From positions 1 through 64,000 of the forward strand of contig NZ_VITY01000020.1 of NCBI RefSeq assembly GCF_007993935.1: DNA of 64,000 bases, written 5' to 3'. Below, piece by piece: positions 53,878 to 62,872 of this stretch (position 1 is the stretch's first letter; each line of letters opens with the position of its first letter). Under the pieces are notes generated by a model that worked only from the letters and a program-made list of their open reading frames with translations, was not told where the DNA came from and ran no database searches. This stretch comes from Bradyrhizobium macuxiense (GTDB taxonomy: Bacteria; Pseudomonadota; Alphaproteobacteria; Rhizobiales; Xanthobacteraceae). A program made the position numbers and the translations under genes.

Positions 53878-54063
53878 TTAGTCTTCAGGGATCATCCGAA
53901 ACATGCCCGCGCCGCAATAGACTATTTCCTCGCCTGAACGAATGGACGGCGCCCCTCGCCCTACTTCGGCTATACCGAATCCGTCACTTGGAGCTACGAC
54001 ACTCGAGTCCATGCGCCGATGGCACAGACTCGAGCCGAGGAGCGCACAACAGGATCGTTTCAC
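53878..54063 (-). pseudogene. Possible MaoC-type C-terminal remnant
   Basis: A 61-codon frame ends SGEEIVYCGAGMFRMIPED, which resembles the C-terminus of the MaoC hydratase at 14249 (EEVVYCRRNGLMM). The first half has no recognisable feature. It lies between the reductase and a binding-protein gene. The call rests on one short segment. Confidence 0.3.
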
Positions 54064-54078
54064 TAACGCAGACGCACG

Positions 54079-55308
54079 CTATTCGCGTTGAGCGTCTCTA
54101 CTGAGAAGGTCGCCGAAAAGCTCCCATTTCTCACCCTTGAAACGCTGCATACGGAGCTGCGTGATCGGAGCGTAGGACGTCGCGCTCGTGTTAATCTTTA
54201 CTCCGGGCAGCAGAGTGTCGGGTGCATAGTCTCTCAAGCTCGCCGCCTGCTTCATGACGTTGGCACGGGTCAGATCGTCGCCGCACATTTCGAGGACCTT
54301 AACGAGCGTCTGAGACACTCCGTAGCCATGAATGATGCCGCCATCGGTCTTGTCCGCACCCGGCATATATTTGTCCAAGAAGTCGTACACCCTTTTCATT
54401 CCCGGATCGTCGTTCCACTGCGGGTCAGAGCCATCCTTGGCGTAGGCCGCAGACAAGACGCCCTGCGCATTTTCGAACCCGGCCGGCTTCATGACGCTGC
54501 TGACGAAGGATGCTCCGTTGTTGATGATTTGGAGCGGCTTCCAACCGAGCTCGGCCGTTCTCTTGATGGCTTGCGCGCCGAACTTGATCGTCGCGAAAAT
54601 CATCAACACCTCGGGGTTTGCCGCCTTAAGCTTGATGATGTGCGAGTCGATCGATGGCTCGGACGCCTCATAACTTTCTTCCATGATGATGTTCGATGCC
54701 TTCGGCCCGAGCCCTTCTTTGACGCCCCTCAGATACTCCTTTCCGAAATCATCGTTCTGATAAAGAATTCCGATCTTGGCGTCTGGCTTTTCCTTCGTCA
54801 GCCACTTGGCATAGATTTGGGCTTCGGTCTGAAAGTCCAATAGAAAGCCCATGGTCCAGGGAAAGTTGTTCGGGTCATCCCACTTCTTGGCGCCGCTAGC
54901 GATGAAGAGCTGCGGGACCTTTTTGATATTGAGGTATTTCTGGATTGCGGTGTTGGTTGGAGTGCCGATCGAGCTAAATACGGCCAACACTTCGTCACTT
55001 TCGACAAGTTTGCGAACCTGCTCAACTGTCTTGGGCGGAGAATAGCCGTCGTCATAGCTGATGAATTTGATCTTTCGGCCGTTGATACCGCCCCTGTCGT
55101 TGATCATCTTGAAAAACGCTTCTTCCGTTTTCCCGATCACGCCATAGGACGAGGCTGGACCGCTGTAGGGCGAGGTATTGCCGATCTTGATCTCGGTATC
55201 GGTAGCGCCGGCGTCGTATTTTGGTTGGGCGAATGTTACGCTCGTAACGAACACGGTGGTCGCTACGGCGAGAAGGATACACCGCAGAGTCCTCTCAATC
55301 ATTTTCAT
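54079..55308 (-). CDS. Periplasmic binding protein, LivK-type (orphan)
   Basis: 409 residues; AAGGAGCC precedes the ATG. Signal peptide ILLAVATTVFVTSVTFA, mature start QPKYDAGATDTEIKIGNTSP. Shares YDDGYSPPKTVEQVRKLVES and VPQLFIASGAKKWDDPNNFP with the proteins at 22936 and 47142. It may deliver the substrate of the P450/dioxygenase genes that follow it on the same strand. No transporter genes adjoin it. Confidence 0.9.
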   Translation of the reverse strand: MKMIERTLRCILLAVATTVFVTSVTFAQPKYDAGATDTEIKIGNTSPYSGPASSYGVIGKTEEAFFKMINDRGGINGRKIKFISYDDGYSPPKTVEQVRKLVESDEVLAVFSSIGTPTNTAIQKYLNIKKVPQLFIASGAKKWDDPNNFPWTMGFLLDFQTEAQIYAKWLTKEKPDAKIGILYQNDDFGKEYLRGVKEGLGPKASNIIMEESYEASEPSIDSHIIKLKAANPEVLMIFATIKFGAQAIKRTAELGWKPLQIINNGASFVSSVMKPAGFENAQGVLSAAYAKDGSDPQWNDDPGMKRVYDFLDKYMPGADKTDGGIIHGYGVSQTLVKVLEMCGDDLTRANVMKQAASLRDYAPDTLLPGVKINTSATSYAPITQLRMQRFKGEKWELFGDLLSRDAQRE

Positions 55309-56071
55309 GGCTCCTTGCTAGGGTTTCAAAATGCTTTCGGTAATTCACGATTCACGCTCGTCGGCGATCGCGATCTGCCTGGCACCACGCGGCCTTGAGC
55401 CGGATAGCGAGCAGCACGAGCGCACCGATCGGCGCACGCCACAGCGCGGCTGGAAGTGCCTTCCACGGTGTCCAACCAGAGGAGGATGAGAGCGGAAGCG
55501 GCAGTCGAGCCAGGCATTCGGCTGACGCCACCGACCGCCATGCCAGGGGCTTCCTCATTTGGGGCGCTTCTGGGCACCGAACGGCAGCCCCGAGACCATG
55601 ATGCGGGCAATGTCGTCGAGGTCGCGATGGGCAGGGATCTCATAAACCTTCTTGTTGACGCTGGCTCTCCCCGCGCCGCTCGAACACCGAAGACGGCCAA
55701 ATCGCGCGCCATCTGTCAGCCGGCTGCCACGCCTGCTCCCTTAGGCTTGCGTGCCCATCACAGTATTGGGCAAGACAAGCGCCAGAAATGCTGCGACGGA
55801 AAGAGAGTCTTGCGGTATCCGCAACTATCCTTGCGCGAGACCGCCCCGCGCCCGCATGCGACCGTGCGCTTCGTGCGACCTCCACAGGCGGCTGGATGGC
55901 CTCGACGCGAGGGTTACTCGAAAGTCGCAATGGGAAGTGAGGCTTAATGGGATTTGGTGCGCTGAGCTCACATGCGCAATATCGTAACAACTCAAGCGGG
56001 CGAAGCGGATGCCCGATTACGATGTCCCGCCGGCATCAGCTTACTCACAGCTTGTAGACTGCGCGACAGCT
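55309..56071. other. Long intergenic stretch, perhaps decayed gene
   Basis: No intact gene. In one minus-strand frame, short protein-like pieces appear (SVAAFLALVLPNTVMGTQA near 55770; KVYEIPAHRDLDDIARIMVS near 55630), but stops and frame changes separate them. This fits a degraded gene of unknown type. Confidence 0.35.
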
Positions 56072-56986
56072 TCATTTCATCCACTTCTGCTCGTAATGTC
56101 GCTCTGCAAACTGTTTGAGAATGAAGTCCACGAAGATGCGGATCCTGGCAGGTTGATGCTTGCGCGTGTGGTATGCGATGTTGATGGTCATGGGATCGAG
56201 TTTCCATCCTTCAAGAACGGGCGCGAGCCGTCCCGCCCGAAGGTCGTCATAGATGGTGTACATGGGTTGAATAAGGATGCCACCATGCGCAAGTGCCGCT
56301 GCGCAAAGCACGCGGCCTTCGGTGGACTGAATTGCAGGGTTCAGACGTACGGTTTCTTTTCTGTCCCCACGCGCGAAACGAAATGGCTGCAGCCCGCGAG
56401 CAAATCCATATAGCAGCATAGGATGATCTTGGAGGTCCTTTGGTTCCGAAGGGCTACCACGCTCCTTCAGGTACTTTGGTGAAGCCACCGGTAGATACCG
56501 CGTTCGCGCTAGCTTCCGGACTGTAATGCTCGAATCTCGCTCGAAAGGACGGGTCCGAATAGCGATATCTACGCCCGGATCGATCACGTTTTGATAGTGA
56601 TTTGCTGCCATCAAATGAACGGAGATGTTGGGATAAAGACGCTGAAACTGCGGCAGAATCGGAGCGAGGTGCATCATTCCGAACGACGGCGAACTCGTGA
56701 CGGAAAGTATGCCTGACGGTCGCTTCGTGGAGTCAGCGGCTTCCGCATCCGCCTCCGCGAGCTCGGCCAACAGCTCCGTGCAACGTTGATAGTAGCTTCG
56801 CCCCGCATCGGTCAGCCAAAGTCGGCGCGTCGTCCTCTCTAACAGACGAGTGCCAAGCCGCTGCTCTAACGAACTGAGACAGCGACTGGCGCTTGGATCC
56901 GACAAGCCCAGCTTTTCAGCTGCACGCGTAATGCTGCCAAGCTCAACCGCCCGAACAAACATCTCCAGTTCCGTTAGCCGATCCAC
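56072..56986 (-). CDS. LysR-family regulator
   Basis: GTG 56986, preceded by GGAGGGG at good spacing, gives 304 residues; TTG 57055 and ATG 57037 are earlier in-frame options. Helix-turn-helix LTELEMFVRAVELGSITRAA, EKLGLSDPSASRCLSSLEQR; effector domain with LSVTSSPSFGMMHLAPILPQ and DPGVDIAIRTRPFERDSSI, the pattern of the AaeR/DmlR-like branch. Regulated genes are uncertain: it stands upstream of a degraded region and divergent from the TetR unit. Confidence 0.9.
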   Translation of the reverse strand: MDRLTELEMFVRAVELGSITRAAEKLGLSDPSASRCLSSLEQRLGTRLLERTTRRLWLTDAGRSYYQRCTELLAELAEADAEAADSTKRPSGILSVTSSPSFGMMHLAPILPQFQRLYPNISVHLMAANHYQNVIDPGVDIAIRTRPFERDSSITVRKLARTRYLPVASPKYLKERGSPSEPKDLQDHPMLLYGFARGLQPFRFARGDRKETVRLNPAIQSTEGRVLCAAALAHGGILIQPMYTIYDDLRAGRLAPVLEGWKLDPMTINIAYHTRKHQPARIRIFVDFILKQFAERHYEQKWMK

Positions 56987-57381
56987 CGAACCCCTCCGCC
57001 GGTTCACGCCTTCTCGCAGCGATACGTCGTCGTCCATCACAATCGATCTAATCAAGCGATCGATCTATCGCCGCAGCGAACGCTGCAGCACCTTCACCTT
57101 CTCTGTGAGCGCACCGGCACCTGATCGCCGCCTTCCATATCTGATCCCCGCGCAACCAACGCTTGGGGCGCAGTGCGCTGTATGGCGCGCGCACATGCCG
57201 CTCACCGTCGTTGGACCTCAGCCCAAGCCCCTCAATAGTCGAGAGTTTTGGGCAGAAACAGATGTTGCCCTATCGCCCTGTGGATGGGGCCGGAGCAAGC
57301 TGCGGTTTAAATTCAACAACTGTTGAATATATTCGGCAACGGCATTAAGGTCAAGGTTCGCCGCGGATCGTGGAGGTGTTC
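56987..57381. other. Divergent promoter region, LysR/TetR
   Basis: No gene supported. The region contains the palindrome at 57311-57328. Confidence 0.45.
57311..57328. promoter_or_regulatory. Palindromic operator upstream of TetR gene
   Basis: ATTCAACA-AC-TGTTGAAT: perfect 8-bp arms around a 2-base centre, 53 bases before the TetR start at 57382. Size and place fit a self-regulated TetR operator. Confidence 0.55.
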
Positions 57382-58023
57382 TTGAAAGTCCGTGAGGTAC
57401 CGAAAACGCGCGGTCGGCCGCGCAAAGGGGCGGAACGCAATGAGGAAATACTCCTCAAGGCCGCTCTAGATGCCTTTGCCGAACACGGCTTCGACAAGGC
57501 GAGCCTGCGGTCAATCGCAGCCGCGGCGAATGTTGATGTGGCGCTGATTTCCTACCGGTACGGATCAAAGATCGAATTATGGGAGGCGGTGGTCGAACGT
57601 TTTGCGCGTGAGGCGATCGCGTCCTTGGCGACGTTGCAAGTTGATCATGCCGAGGTTTCGTCGGGTAACCGTCTCGACGCCGTCATTGAGCAGTTGATCG
57701 TCCTGGCTTGCCAAAGGCCTCAATTTCCCCAGTTCATTGTCAGGGAACTCGTCAAGGGCGAGGGGAGCGAGCAAGTAGAACTGCTCCAGAACCTTTTGAC
57801 CGAGCCGCTGCGTCGGATCGTGGTGCCGCTTGTCGAGACTGTCCATGGCGAGGTCGGCAATCGGGAATTCGACGCGAATCTTGCGTTCTTTGGTGCCATT
57901 AGCGCGATGGGAATGACGCTGGCAACGCGCAAACACATCGCGCGGTTTGCACCAGCGATCCGAAATGACGACCTGCTGCGCCAGCATTTGATCACGGTTA
58001 CGCGCAGCATCCTCTGCCCTTGA
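57382..58023 (+). CDS. TetR-family regulator
   Basis: TTG 57382 follows GGAGGTG; GTG 57370 is in frame but has no upstream site. 213 residues: MKVREVPKTRGRPRKGAERN, helix-turn-helix DKASLRSIAAAANVDVALIS and YRYGSKIELWEAV, then a CecR/YbiH-like ligand domain (RPQFPQFIVRELVKGEGSEQ). It precedes the FAH-type hydrolase by 143 bases on the same strand and probably controls the catabolic genes to its right. Confidence 0.88.
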   Translation: MKVREVPKTRGRPRKGAERNEEILLKAALDAFAEHGFDKASLRSIAAAANVDVALISYRYGSKIELWEAVVERFAREAIASLATLQVDHAEVSSGNRLDAVIEQLIVLACQRPQFPQFIVRELVKGEGSEQVELLQNLLTEPLRRIVVPLVETVHGEVGNREFDANLAFFGAISAMGMTLATRKHIARFAPAIRNDDLLRQHLITVTRSILCP

Positions 58024-58166
58024 CTTACGATGAGCCGGAGGAACGGCAAGACATTGACAAAGCCAGCCGGCGATCCAGGGCACCAAGTGGCCGTTGTAGC
58101 TGTGCGCCGTTCGTCGAACTTCCCAAAAATGACTGAACCGCAACCCGAAGAACAGAGGAGAACAGC

Positions 58167-59021
58167 GTGAAACTGGCGAGCTTCAAGCATAAAGGGCAAT
58201 CAAGTTACGGCATCGTCGATGGCGCGATCATAAGGGACATCGGCGCTGCAATGGGAGCACGCGCGCCGACGTTGAAGGATCTGCTCGCGTCCGAGGGGCT
58301 CGATGATGCCAATTTGGCTGCAGCATCGCCGCCTCCCCTCCCGCTCTCCGAGATCGATTTCGAGCCTGTCGTCCCGAACCCAGGCAAGATCCTCTGCGTA
58401 GGGATAAACTATGCAACTCACATCGCGGAAGCCGGTCTCCCCACGCCAGAGAAGCCGATGATATTCGTGCGTTATCCGGACAGCCAGGTCGGCCACAAGC
58501 AGCCGATGATCTGCCCGCGCGAATCGTCACAGTTCGACTTCGAGGGCGAACTCGCGGTCATCATCGGCAAGCGGGGCCGGCGAATCCCAACAAGTGAGGC
58601 CTTCGACCACGTGGCCGGCTACTCTTGCTACAATGATGGCAGTATTCGCGACTGGCAATTTCATACGACGCAGTTTACTCCCGGCAAGACCTTCCCCGGC
58701 ACCGGCGGGTTCGGTCCTTGGCTGGTTACGACCGACGAAATCCCCGATCCCGCGACGCTTTCGATCGAGACGCGGCTCAATGGCGCGATGATGCAGAAGG
58801 CGCCGATTTCCGATCTCGTTTTCAACGTGCCGCAACTGATTGCCTATTGCTCGGCCTTCACGATTCTCAATCCTGGCGACGTCATTATCACCGGCACGAC
58901 TGGCGGTGTTGGCGCGTTCCGTAACCCCCAGGTATGGTTAAAGCCGGGCGACACGATCGAGGTAGACATATCCAGTGTCGGCGTGCTGTCCAACACCATT
59001 GTGGCAGAGCCGGATGACTGA
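58167..59021 (+). CDS. Fumarylacetoacetate hydrolase family protein
   Basis: 284 residues. N-terminal MKLASFKHKGQSSYGIVDGA; catalytic domain with KILCVGINYATHIAEAG, FDFEGELAVIIGKRGRRIP (metal acids), GYSCYNDGSIRDWQ, KTFPGTGGFGPWLVT and VIITGTTGGVGAFR. Family members hydrolyse or decarboxylate beta-diketo acids such as acylpyruvates and 2-hydroxyhepta-2,4-dienedioate. In an aromatic pathway it would act after ring cleavage. 59022-59282 to its right shows no gene. Confidence 0.9.
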   Translation: MKLASFKHKGQSSYGIVDGAIIRDIGAAMGARAPTLKDLLASEGLDDANLAAASPPPLPLSEIDFEPVVPNPGKILCVGINYATHIAEAGLPTPEKPMIFVRYPDSQVGHKQPMICPRESSQFDFEGELAVIIGKRGRRIPTSEAFDHVAGYSCYNDGSIRDWQFHTTQFTPGKTFPGTGGFGPWLVTTDEIPDPATLSIETRLNGAMMQKAPISDLVFNVPQLIAYCSAFTILNPGDVIITGTTGGVGAFRNPQVWLKPGDTIEVDISSVGVLSNTIVAEPDD

Positions 59022-59282
59022 TCGGACGGTTGATTTCTGCGCATCAGATCCGGTGTCAAAGCCGCGATACGATCGGTGGAATCGCCGTCGCGCTTTGGGG
59101 CTTTTGTTCAGCGTGATCTCGGCGCAGGACCGCGCCGGGTGAAGGCTGCGCGAGAGGAAGCCGACGGCCAACGAGCCGCGGCTTGATCAACGAGAGCTAG
59201 GCCTCAGTGTCGGCCCCAGGCATCCTCGGCTTAGCGCAGGCCGGGTACTTTGCTGTAGCCCGGTCCCGCTACATCCCCGCTA

Positions 59283-60680
59283 TCATGGGAGTTCACTCCT
59301 TACCTTCAGTGCGTTGAGCAGGCTCGTGACGTCCGACGCCTGGTCTAGCCCCTCCACTGCTGATATGAGCGCGTCGGCCAAGGCGGGATCAATCGGATCG
59401 ACCAGGGCGTGCGCCTTCGCAACCACTTCGACGTGCGTCATCGGCTGCACAGCCGATCCCTTGGCGAGCGTCGGATTTCCTGCGGGTGTGGCGATGATCG
59501 TGCCATCAGTCAGCTCGATGTGCAATCGAGGGCCATCTTCCAAGCCAATTGATTGGTCCATCGTAAAGCTGATCCGGTCAAACACACTGCGCACCTCGGG
59601 CTCGTTGAGCCTCGGTGGCTCAAACTGACCGAGGCCAGCCTCGCCGCTGACCAGCACCACACTCACCGCATAGGGCAGGTTGAACTGCGCATCAAAGACT
59701 GTTTCGATCGGATAGACATTGATCATGTCATAGGCGGTCTGACCAGCGGCGATGTCGATGCGCTTCACGTTGTCCGACCGCAGGCCGCGACTGCTCATCA
59801 GCGCAAGCAACGTGTCGATTGTGGAGTGACTGCCGCGGCAACAAGCGTAGGGTTTGAGGTAAGAAGAGGCAACGTTGAGATTAACGCCGAGACCATCCAG
59901 GGCTTTCTCCCGGAAGCCAACACCGCTATTGTACGTAGTGAAAAGCCCCCCGAATTCCGACTCGAAAATCCGACGCGGACCGGTAACGCCGCCCTGAGCA
60001 AGCAAGGCTGCCTCCACGCCAGTCTCGCACGCCTTTCCGGGGTGAAGGCGCTTCGTCATCGCCCCGTCGTCGATGAATGCCCACACACCTCCGGTAAAGG
60101 AGCCCGCGATGCCTAAGGCATCGGCAAACTGCTCCGCGTCCAACCCAAGCACCTTGGCTGCGGCGGCCGCAGCACCAAGGCTTCCCATGGTGCCCGACGA
60201 GTGCCAGCCTCGGCCGGTGTGCACCGCAAATCCCCCGATAGCGAGCAGACAGCGATACCCGACGTCGTAGCCGGCGATTGTTGCAAGCAGGAAGTCACGC
60301 CCCGAGGCGCCTGTTGACTCGGCAACCGCCAGAGCAGCCGGAATAACCGTCGACCCGGCATGTCCTGCCCCGCCACCGTCGTCAAAGTCACGGGCGTGCG
60401 CCGATGTACCATTCGCGAGCGCGGCTTGCGACAGCGGCAACCGGTCCGCGGTGCCCCACACGGTTGCGCCAGCCTTGCGCCCGTTCGCCGTCGTGAGTAC
60501 GCGGATAACACGAGCGGCTTCCGAGGTACGCGCGCCCGCAAGCGCAACGGCGAGCGTATCAAGGACGTGATCCTTGATGCCCGCGATATCCGCCTCGGGA
60601 ACGTCGGTCCATCTCAATCCTGACCACAGTGCCGCGAAGCGCTCGGTTAAGGTGCCAATGCCGTCGGTGTCAAATGCCAT
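59283..60680 (-). CDS. MmgE/PrpD family protein
   Basis: 465 residues; GAGGTAAAC precedes the ATG. It has ALAGARTSEAARVIRVL, NGTSAHARDFDDGG (family signature with DFDD), GSTVIPAALAVAESTG, GWHSSGTMGSLGAAAAAAKV, KRLHPGKACETGVEAALLAQ and KPYACCRGSHSTIDTLLAL. Members include 2-methylcitrate dehydratase and cis-aconitate decarboxylase. It is 23 bases upstream-adjacent to a CaiB-type transferase end, in the order MaoC - CaiB - PrpD on the minus strand. Substrate unknown. Confidence 0.9.
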   Translation of the reverse strand: MAFDTDGIGTLTERFAALWSGLRWTDVPEADIAGIKDHVLDTLAVALAGARTSEAARVIRVLTTANGRKAGATVWGTADRLPLSQAALANGTSAHARDFDDGGGAGHAGSTVIPAALAVAESTGASGRDFLLATIAGYDVGYRCLLAIGGFAVHTGRGWHSSGTMGSLGAAAAAAKVLGLDAEQFADALGIAGSFTGGVWAFIDDGAMTKRLHPGKACETGVEAALLAQGGVTGPRRIFESEFGGLFTTYNSGVGFREKALDGLGVNLNVASSYLKPYACCRGSHSTIDTLLALMSSRGLRSDNVKRIDIAAGQTAYDMINVYPIETVFDAQFNLPYAVSVVLVSGEAGLGQFEPPRLNEPEVRSVFDRISFTMDQSIGLEDGPRLHIELTDGTIIATPAGNPTLAKGSAVQPMTHVEVVAKAHALVDPIDPALADALISAVEGLDQASDVTSLLNALKVRSELP

Positions 60681-60703
60681 GGTTTACCTCTGCAGCTCGT
60701 GCG

Positions 60704-61858
60704 TCAGGCTGGCTTTGAGCCAGCAGCGAGCTCCTGAAGGATTGCCTCGGTGTGCTCGCCCAATTGCGGAATTGGTCCCATTCGAGCCTCCCAGCGATTG
60801 CTGCGCCCGGGCGGAAGAAGGGCCGGAATTTCTCCGGCCGGGCTGCCGACGAAACGCCAGCGGTCGCGGGCCCCCAACTGGGGGTGCCGCCACAGCCCGG
60901 CCATATCATTGACCGACGCATTGGCGATGCCCGCCAAGTCCAGCCGTTCGAGCACTTCGGCACGGTTCAGACATTTGAACTTGCCAACTATGATAGCATC
61001 GAGCGACTGCCGGTTGGCGTTGCGTCGTGTATTGCTGTCGAACCGCTCATCGAGAGGGAGCGTCTCATCGTCGAGAACAAGCTTGCAGAACGCGTTCCAC
61101 TCTCGCTCGTTCTGCAGGCCGAGCATGACCGTGCCACCGTCCCCAGTGGCGAATGGTCCATAGGGGTAGATGCTGGCGTGGGAGGCTCCTGCCCGCAAGG
61201 GTGGCGATGCGCCTTCGAAAGCGTAATACAACGGATAACCCATCCACTCTGCCAGAGCTTCGAGCATGGACAGATCGATATGTGTCCCCTCGCCCGTTTT
61301 ATTGCGCAACAGCAGCGCGGAAAGGATATTGCTGTAGGCGTACATGCCAGCGGCGATGTCGGCGATCGAGTTGCCCGCCTTGCTCGGCGTGTCGGGCGTG
61401 CCGGTGATGGAGAGAAAACCTGCTTCGCTCTGGATCAGGAGGTCGTACGCCTTCTTGTCGCGGTAGGGACCGTCGCTGCCGTAGCCAGAGATGTCACAGA
61501 CGATCAGCCGCGGATGCGCGACGCTGAGCGAAGCATAGTCGAGCCCCATGCGCGTCGTGGCGCCGGGCGCCAAGTTTTGTACGAGCACGTCCGCCTGACC
61601 CACCAAGGTCTTCAAGGCCGACAGCGCCTCCGGCTGCGTCAGATCCAGGACCAAGCTTTCCTTGCCACGGTTGGTCCAAACAAAGTGCGAGGCCTCGCCA
61701 CGGACCCGATCGTCGTAAGCGCGGGCGAAATCGCCTGTGCCAGGCCGTTCGACCTTGATAACACGCGCACCCAAGTCCGCGAGCTGGCGGGTGCAGAAAG
61801 GCGCGGCAATGGCGTGCTCGAGGGACACGACGGTGATGTCTTCCAGTGGCAATGACAT
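60704..61858 (-). CDS. CaiB/BaiF (class III) CoA-transferase
   Basis: 384 residues: MSLPLEDITVVSLEHAIAAP, CTRQLADLGARVIKVERPGT, NLAPGATTRMGLDY, and the AYDLLIQSEAGFLSITG segment with the catalytic Asp. The pattern is that of formyl-/succinyl-type transferases acting on dicarboxylates such as mesaconate, citramalate or itaconate. It lies 16 bases behind a mesaconyl-CoA hydratase-like gene, which supports a dicarboxylate substrate. A second, distant relative is at 4576. Confidence 0.9.
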   Translation of the reverse strand: MSLPLEDITVVSLEHAIAAPFCTRQLADLGARVIKVERPGTGDFARAYDDRVRGEASHFVWTNRGKESLVLDLTQPEALSALKTLVGQADVLVQNLAPGATTRMGLDYASLSVAHPRLIVCDISGYGSDGPYRDKKAYDLLIQSEAGFLSITGTPDTPSKAGNSIADIAAGMYAYSNILSALLLRNKTGEGTHIDLSMLEALAEWMGYPLYYAFEGASPPLRAGASHASIYPYGPFATGDGGTVMLGLQNEREWNAFCKLVLDDETLPLDERFDSNTRRNANRQSLDAIIVGKFKCLNRAEVLERLDLAGIANASVNDMAGLWRHPQLGARDRWRFVGSPAGEIPALLPPGRSNRWEARMGPIPQLGEHTEAILQELAAGSKPA

Positions 61859-61874
61859 GAGGGAGCTCTATCGT

Positions 61875-62744
61875 TCAGGCAAAGGTCACGGTTGCCTGCA
61901 TGGTCAGCCAACCTTCATGATCAGCCGCCCACAGGCCAACAGAGCGGCCATCCGCGGACGGTGCGCCGTTAAGGCTGAAGGATTTCCCGTCGAACGTGGG
62001 GCGAACAGCCTTGAACTGAAAGCGGGCAATCTCTCGACCGGGCGCTTGCCGGCGTACCAGATCAACAAGAAGCGTAGCAATCAGTGGACCGTGAACCACC
62101 AGGCCGGGGTAACCTTCAACTTTGGTCACGTATTCCCGGTCATAGTGGATGCGATGGCCATTGAACGTCAGGGCTGAGTAGCGGAACAGAAGAACGTCGT
62201 CGGGATCGACATGACGCTGCCAGGGAGCACCAGTCTGTGCTGGCGTCGGAGCGGGTTCCGCATCGGCGGGATGTTTCGCTGCACGATAGACAATGTCGTG
62301 AAACTCGGTGATCGCCGGTCCAGCATGACCAGCGCGGAGCAATTCATGCCGCACCTTGACGAATACCAGCCGACCAGTGCGCCCGTCCTTAGTGACAATA
62401 TCGTCGATCGTCGAGACTCGTTCTGCCGAGTCGCCCACTCTTAGCGGCGAGTGGAATTCAAATTGCCCGCCAGCCCACATCCGACGCTGCAACGGCACCG
62501 GCGGCAAGAAGCCGCCTCGGCGAGCATGGCCATCTGAACCGAGTTCGTTTTGCCGGTGAGCTGGCAGAAAATACAGCCAATGCCACAATGGCGGAAGCGG
62601 CATCCCGTCAGAAATTTCCATCTCAGGAAGATCCAACGTCGCACTCAGGGCCCGAACCGGCGCGCGCGTGATCTCATCATTCAGCGTCTCGCTCCGTCCG
62701 ATCCATTGGCGGAGGTGCGAAAAATCGATAGTTGCGTCGCTCAT
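61875..62744 (-). CDS. FAS1-type MaoC hydratase (mesaconyl-C4-CoA hydratase-like)
   Basis: ATG 62744 after AGGAGGC gives 289 residues; the open frame extends further upstream. Double hot-dog protein: N-terminal half WHWLYFLPAHRQNELGSDGH and LPPVPLQRRMWAGGQFEFHS; C-terminal half FRYSALTFNGHRIHYDREYV and PGLVVHGPLIATLLVDL. The motif ALTFNGHRIHYD is characteristic of HTD2/mesaconyl-C4-CoA hydratase relatives. It would hydrate a branched dicarboxyl-CoA formed by the adjoining CoA-transferase. Confidence 0.87.
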   Translation of the reverse strand: MSDATIDFSHLRQWIGRSETLNDEITRAPVRALSATLDLPEMEISDGMPLPPLWHWLYFLPAHRQNELGSDGHARRGGFLPPVPLQRRMWAGGQFEFHSPLRVGDSAERVSTIDDIVTKDGRTGRLVFVKVRHELLRAGHAGPAITEFHDIVYRAAKHPADAEPAPTPAQTGAPWQRHVDPDDVLLFRYSALTFNGHRIHYDREYVTKVEGYPGLVVHGPLIATLLVDLVRRQAPGREIARFQFKAVRPTFDGKSFSLNGAPSADGRSVGLWAADHEGWLTMQATVTFA

Positions 62745-62872
62745 TTCGTACTGCCTCCTGAAAAGGTACCGACGGGGGGGCGTCAGCGTCGTGAAGCCGT
62801 GTCGTGGAATGCACCGGGCGGTGTTCGCCACCTTGCTCTTCGGCGTCTCAAATAATCAAGGCACCGCATAAT

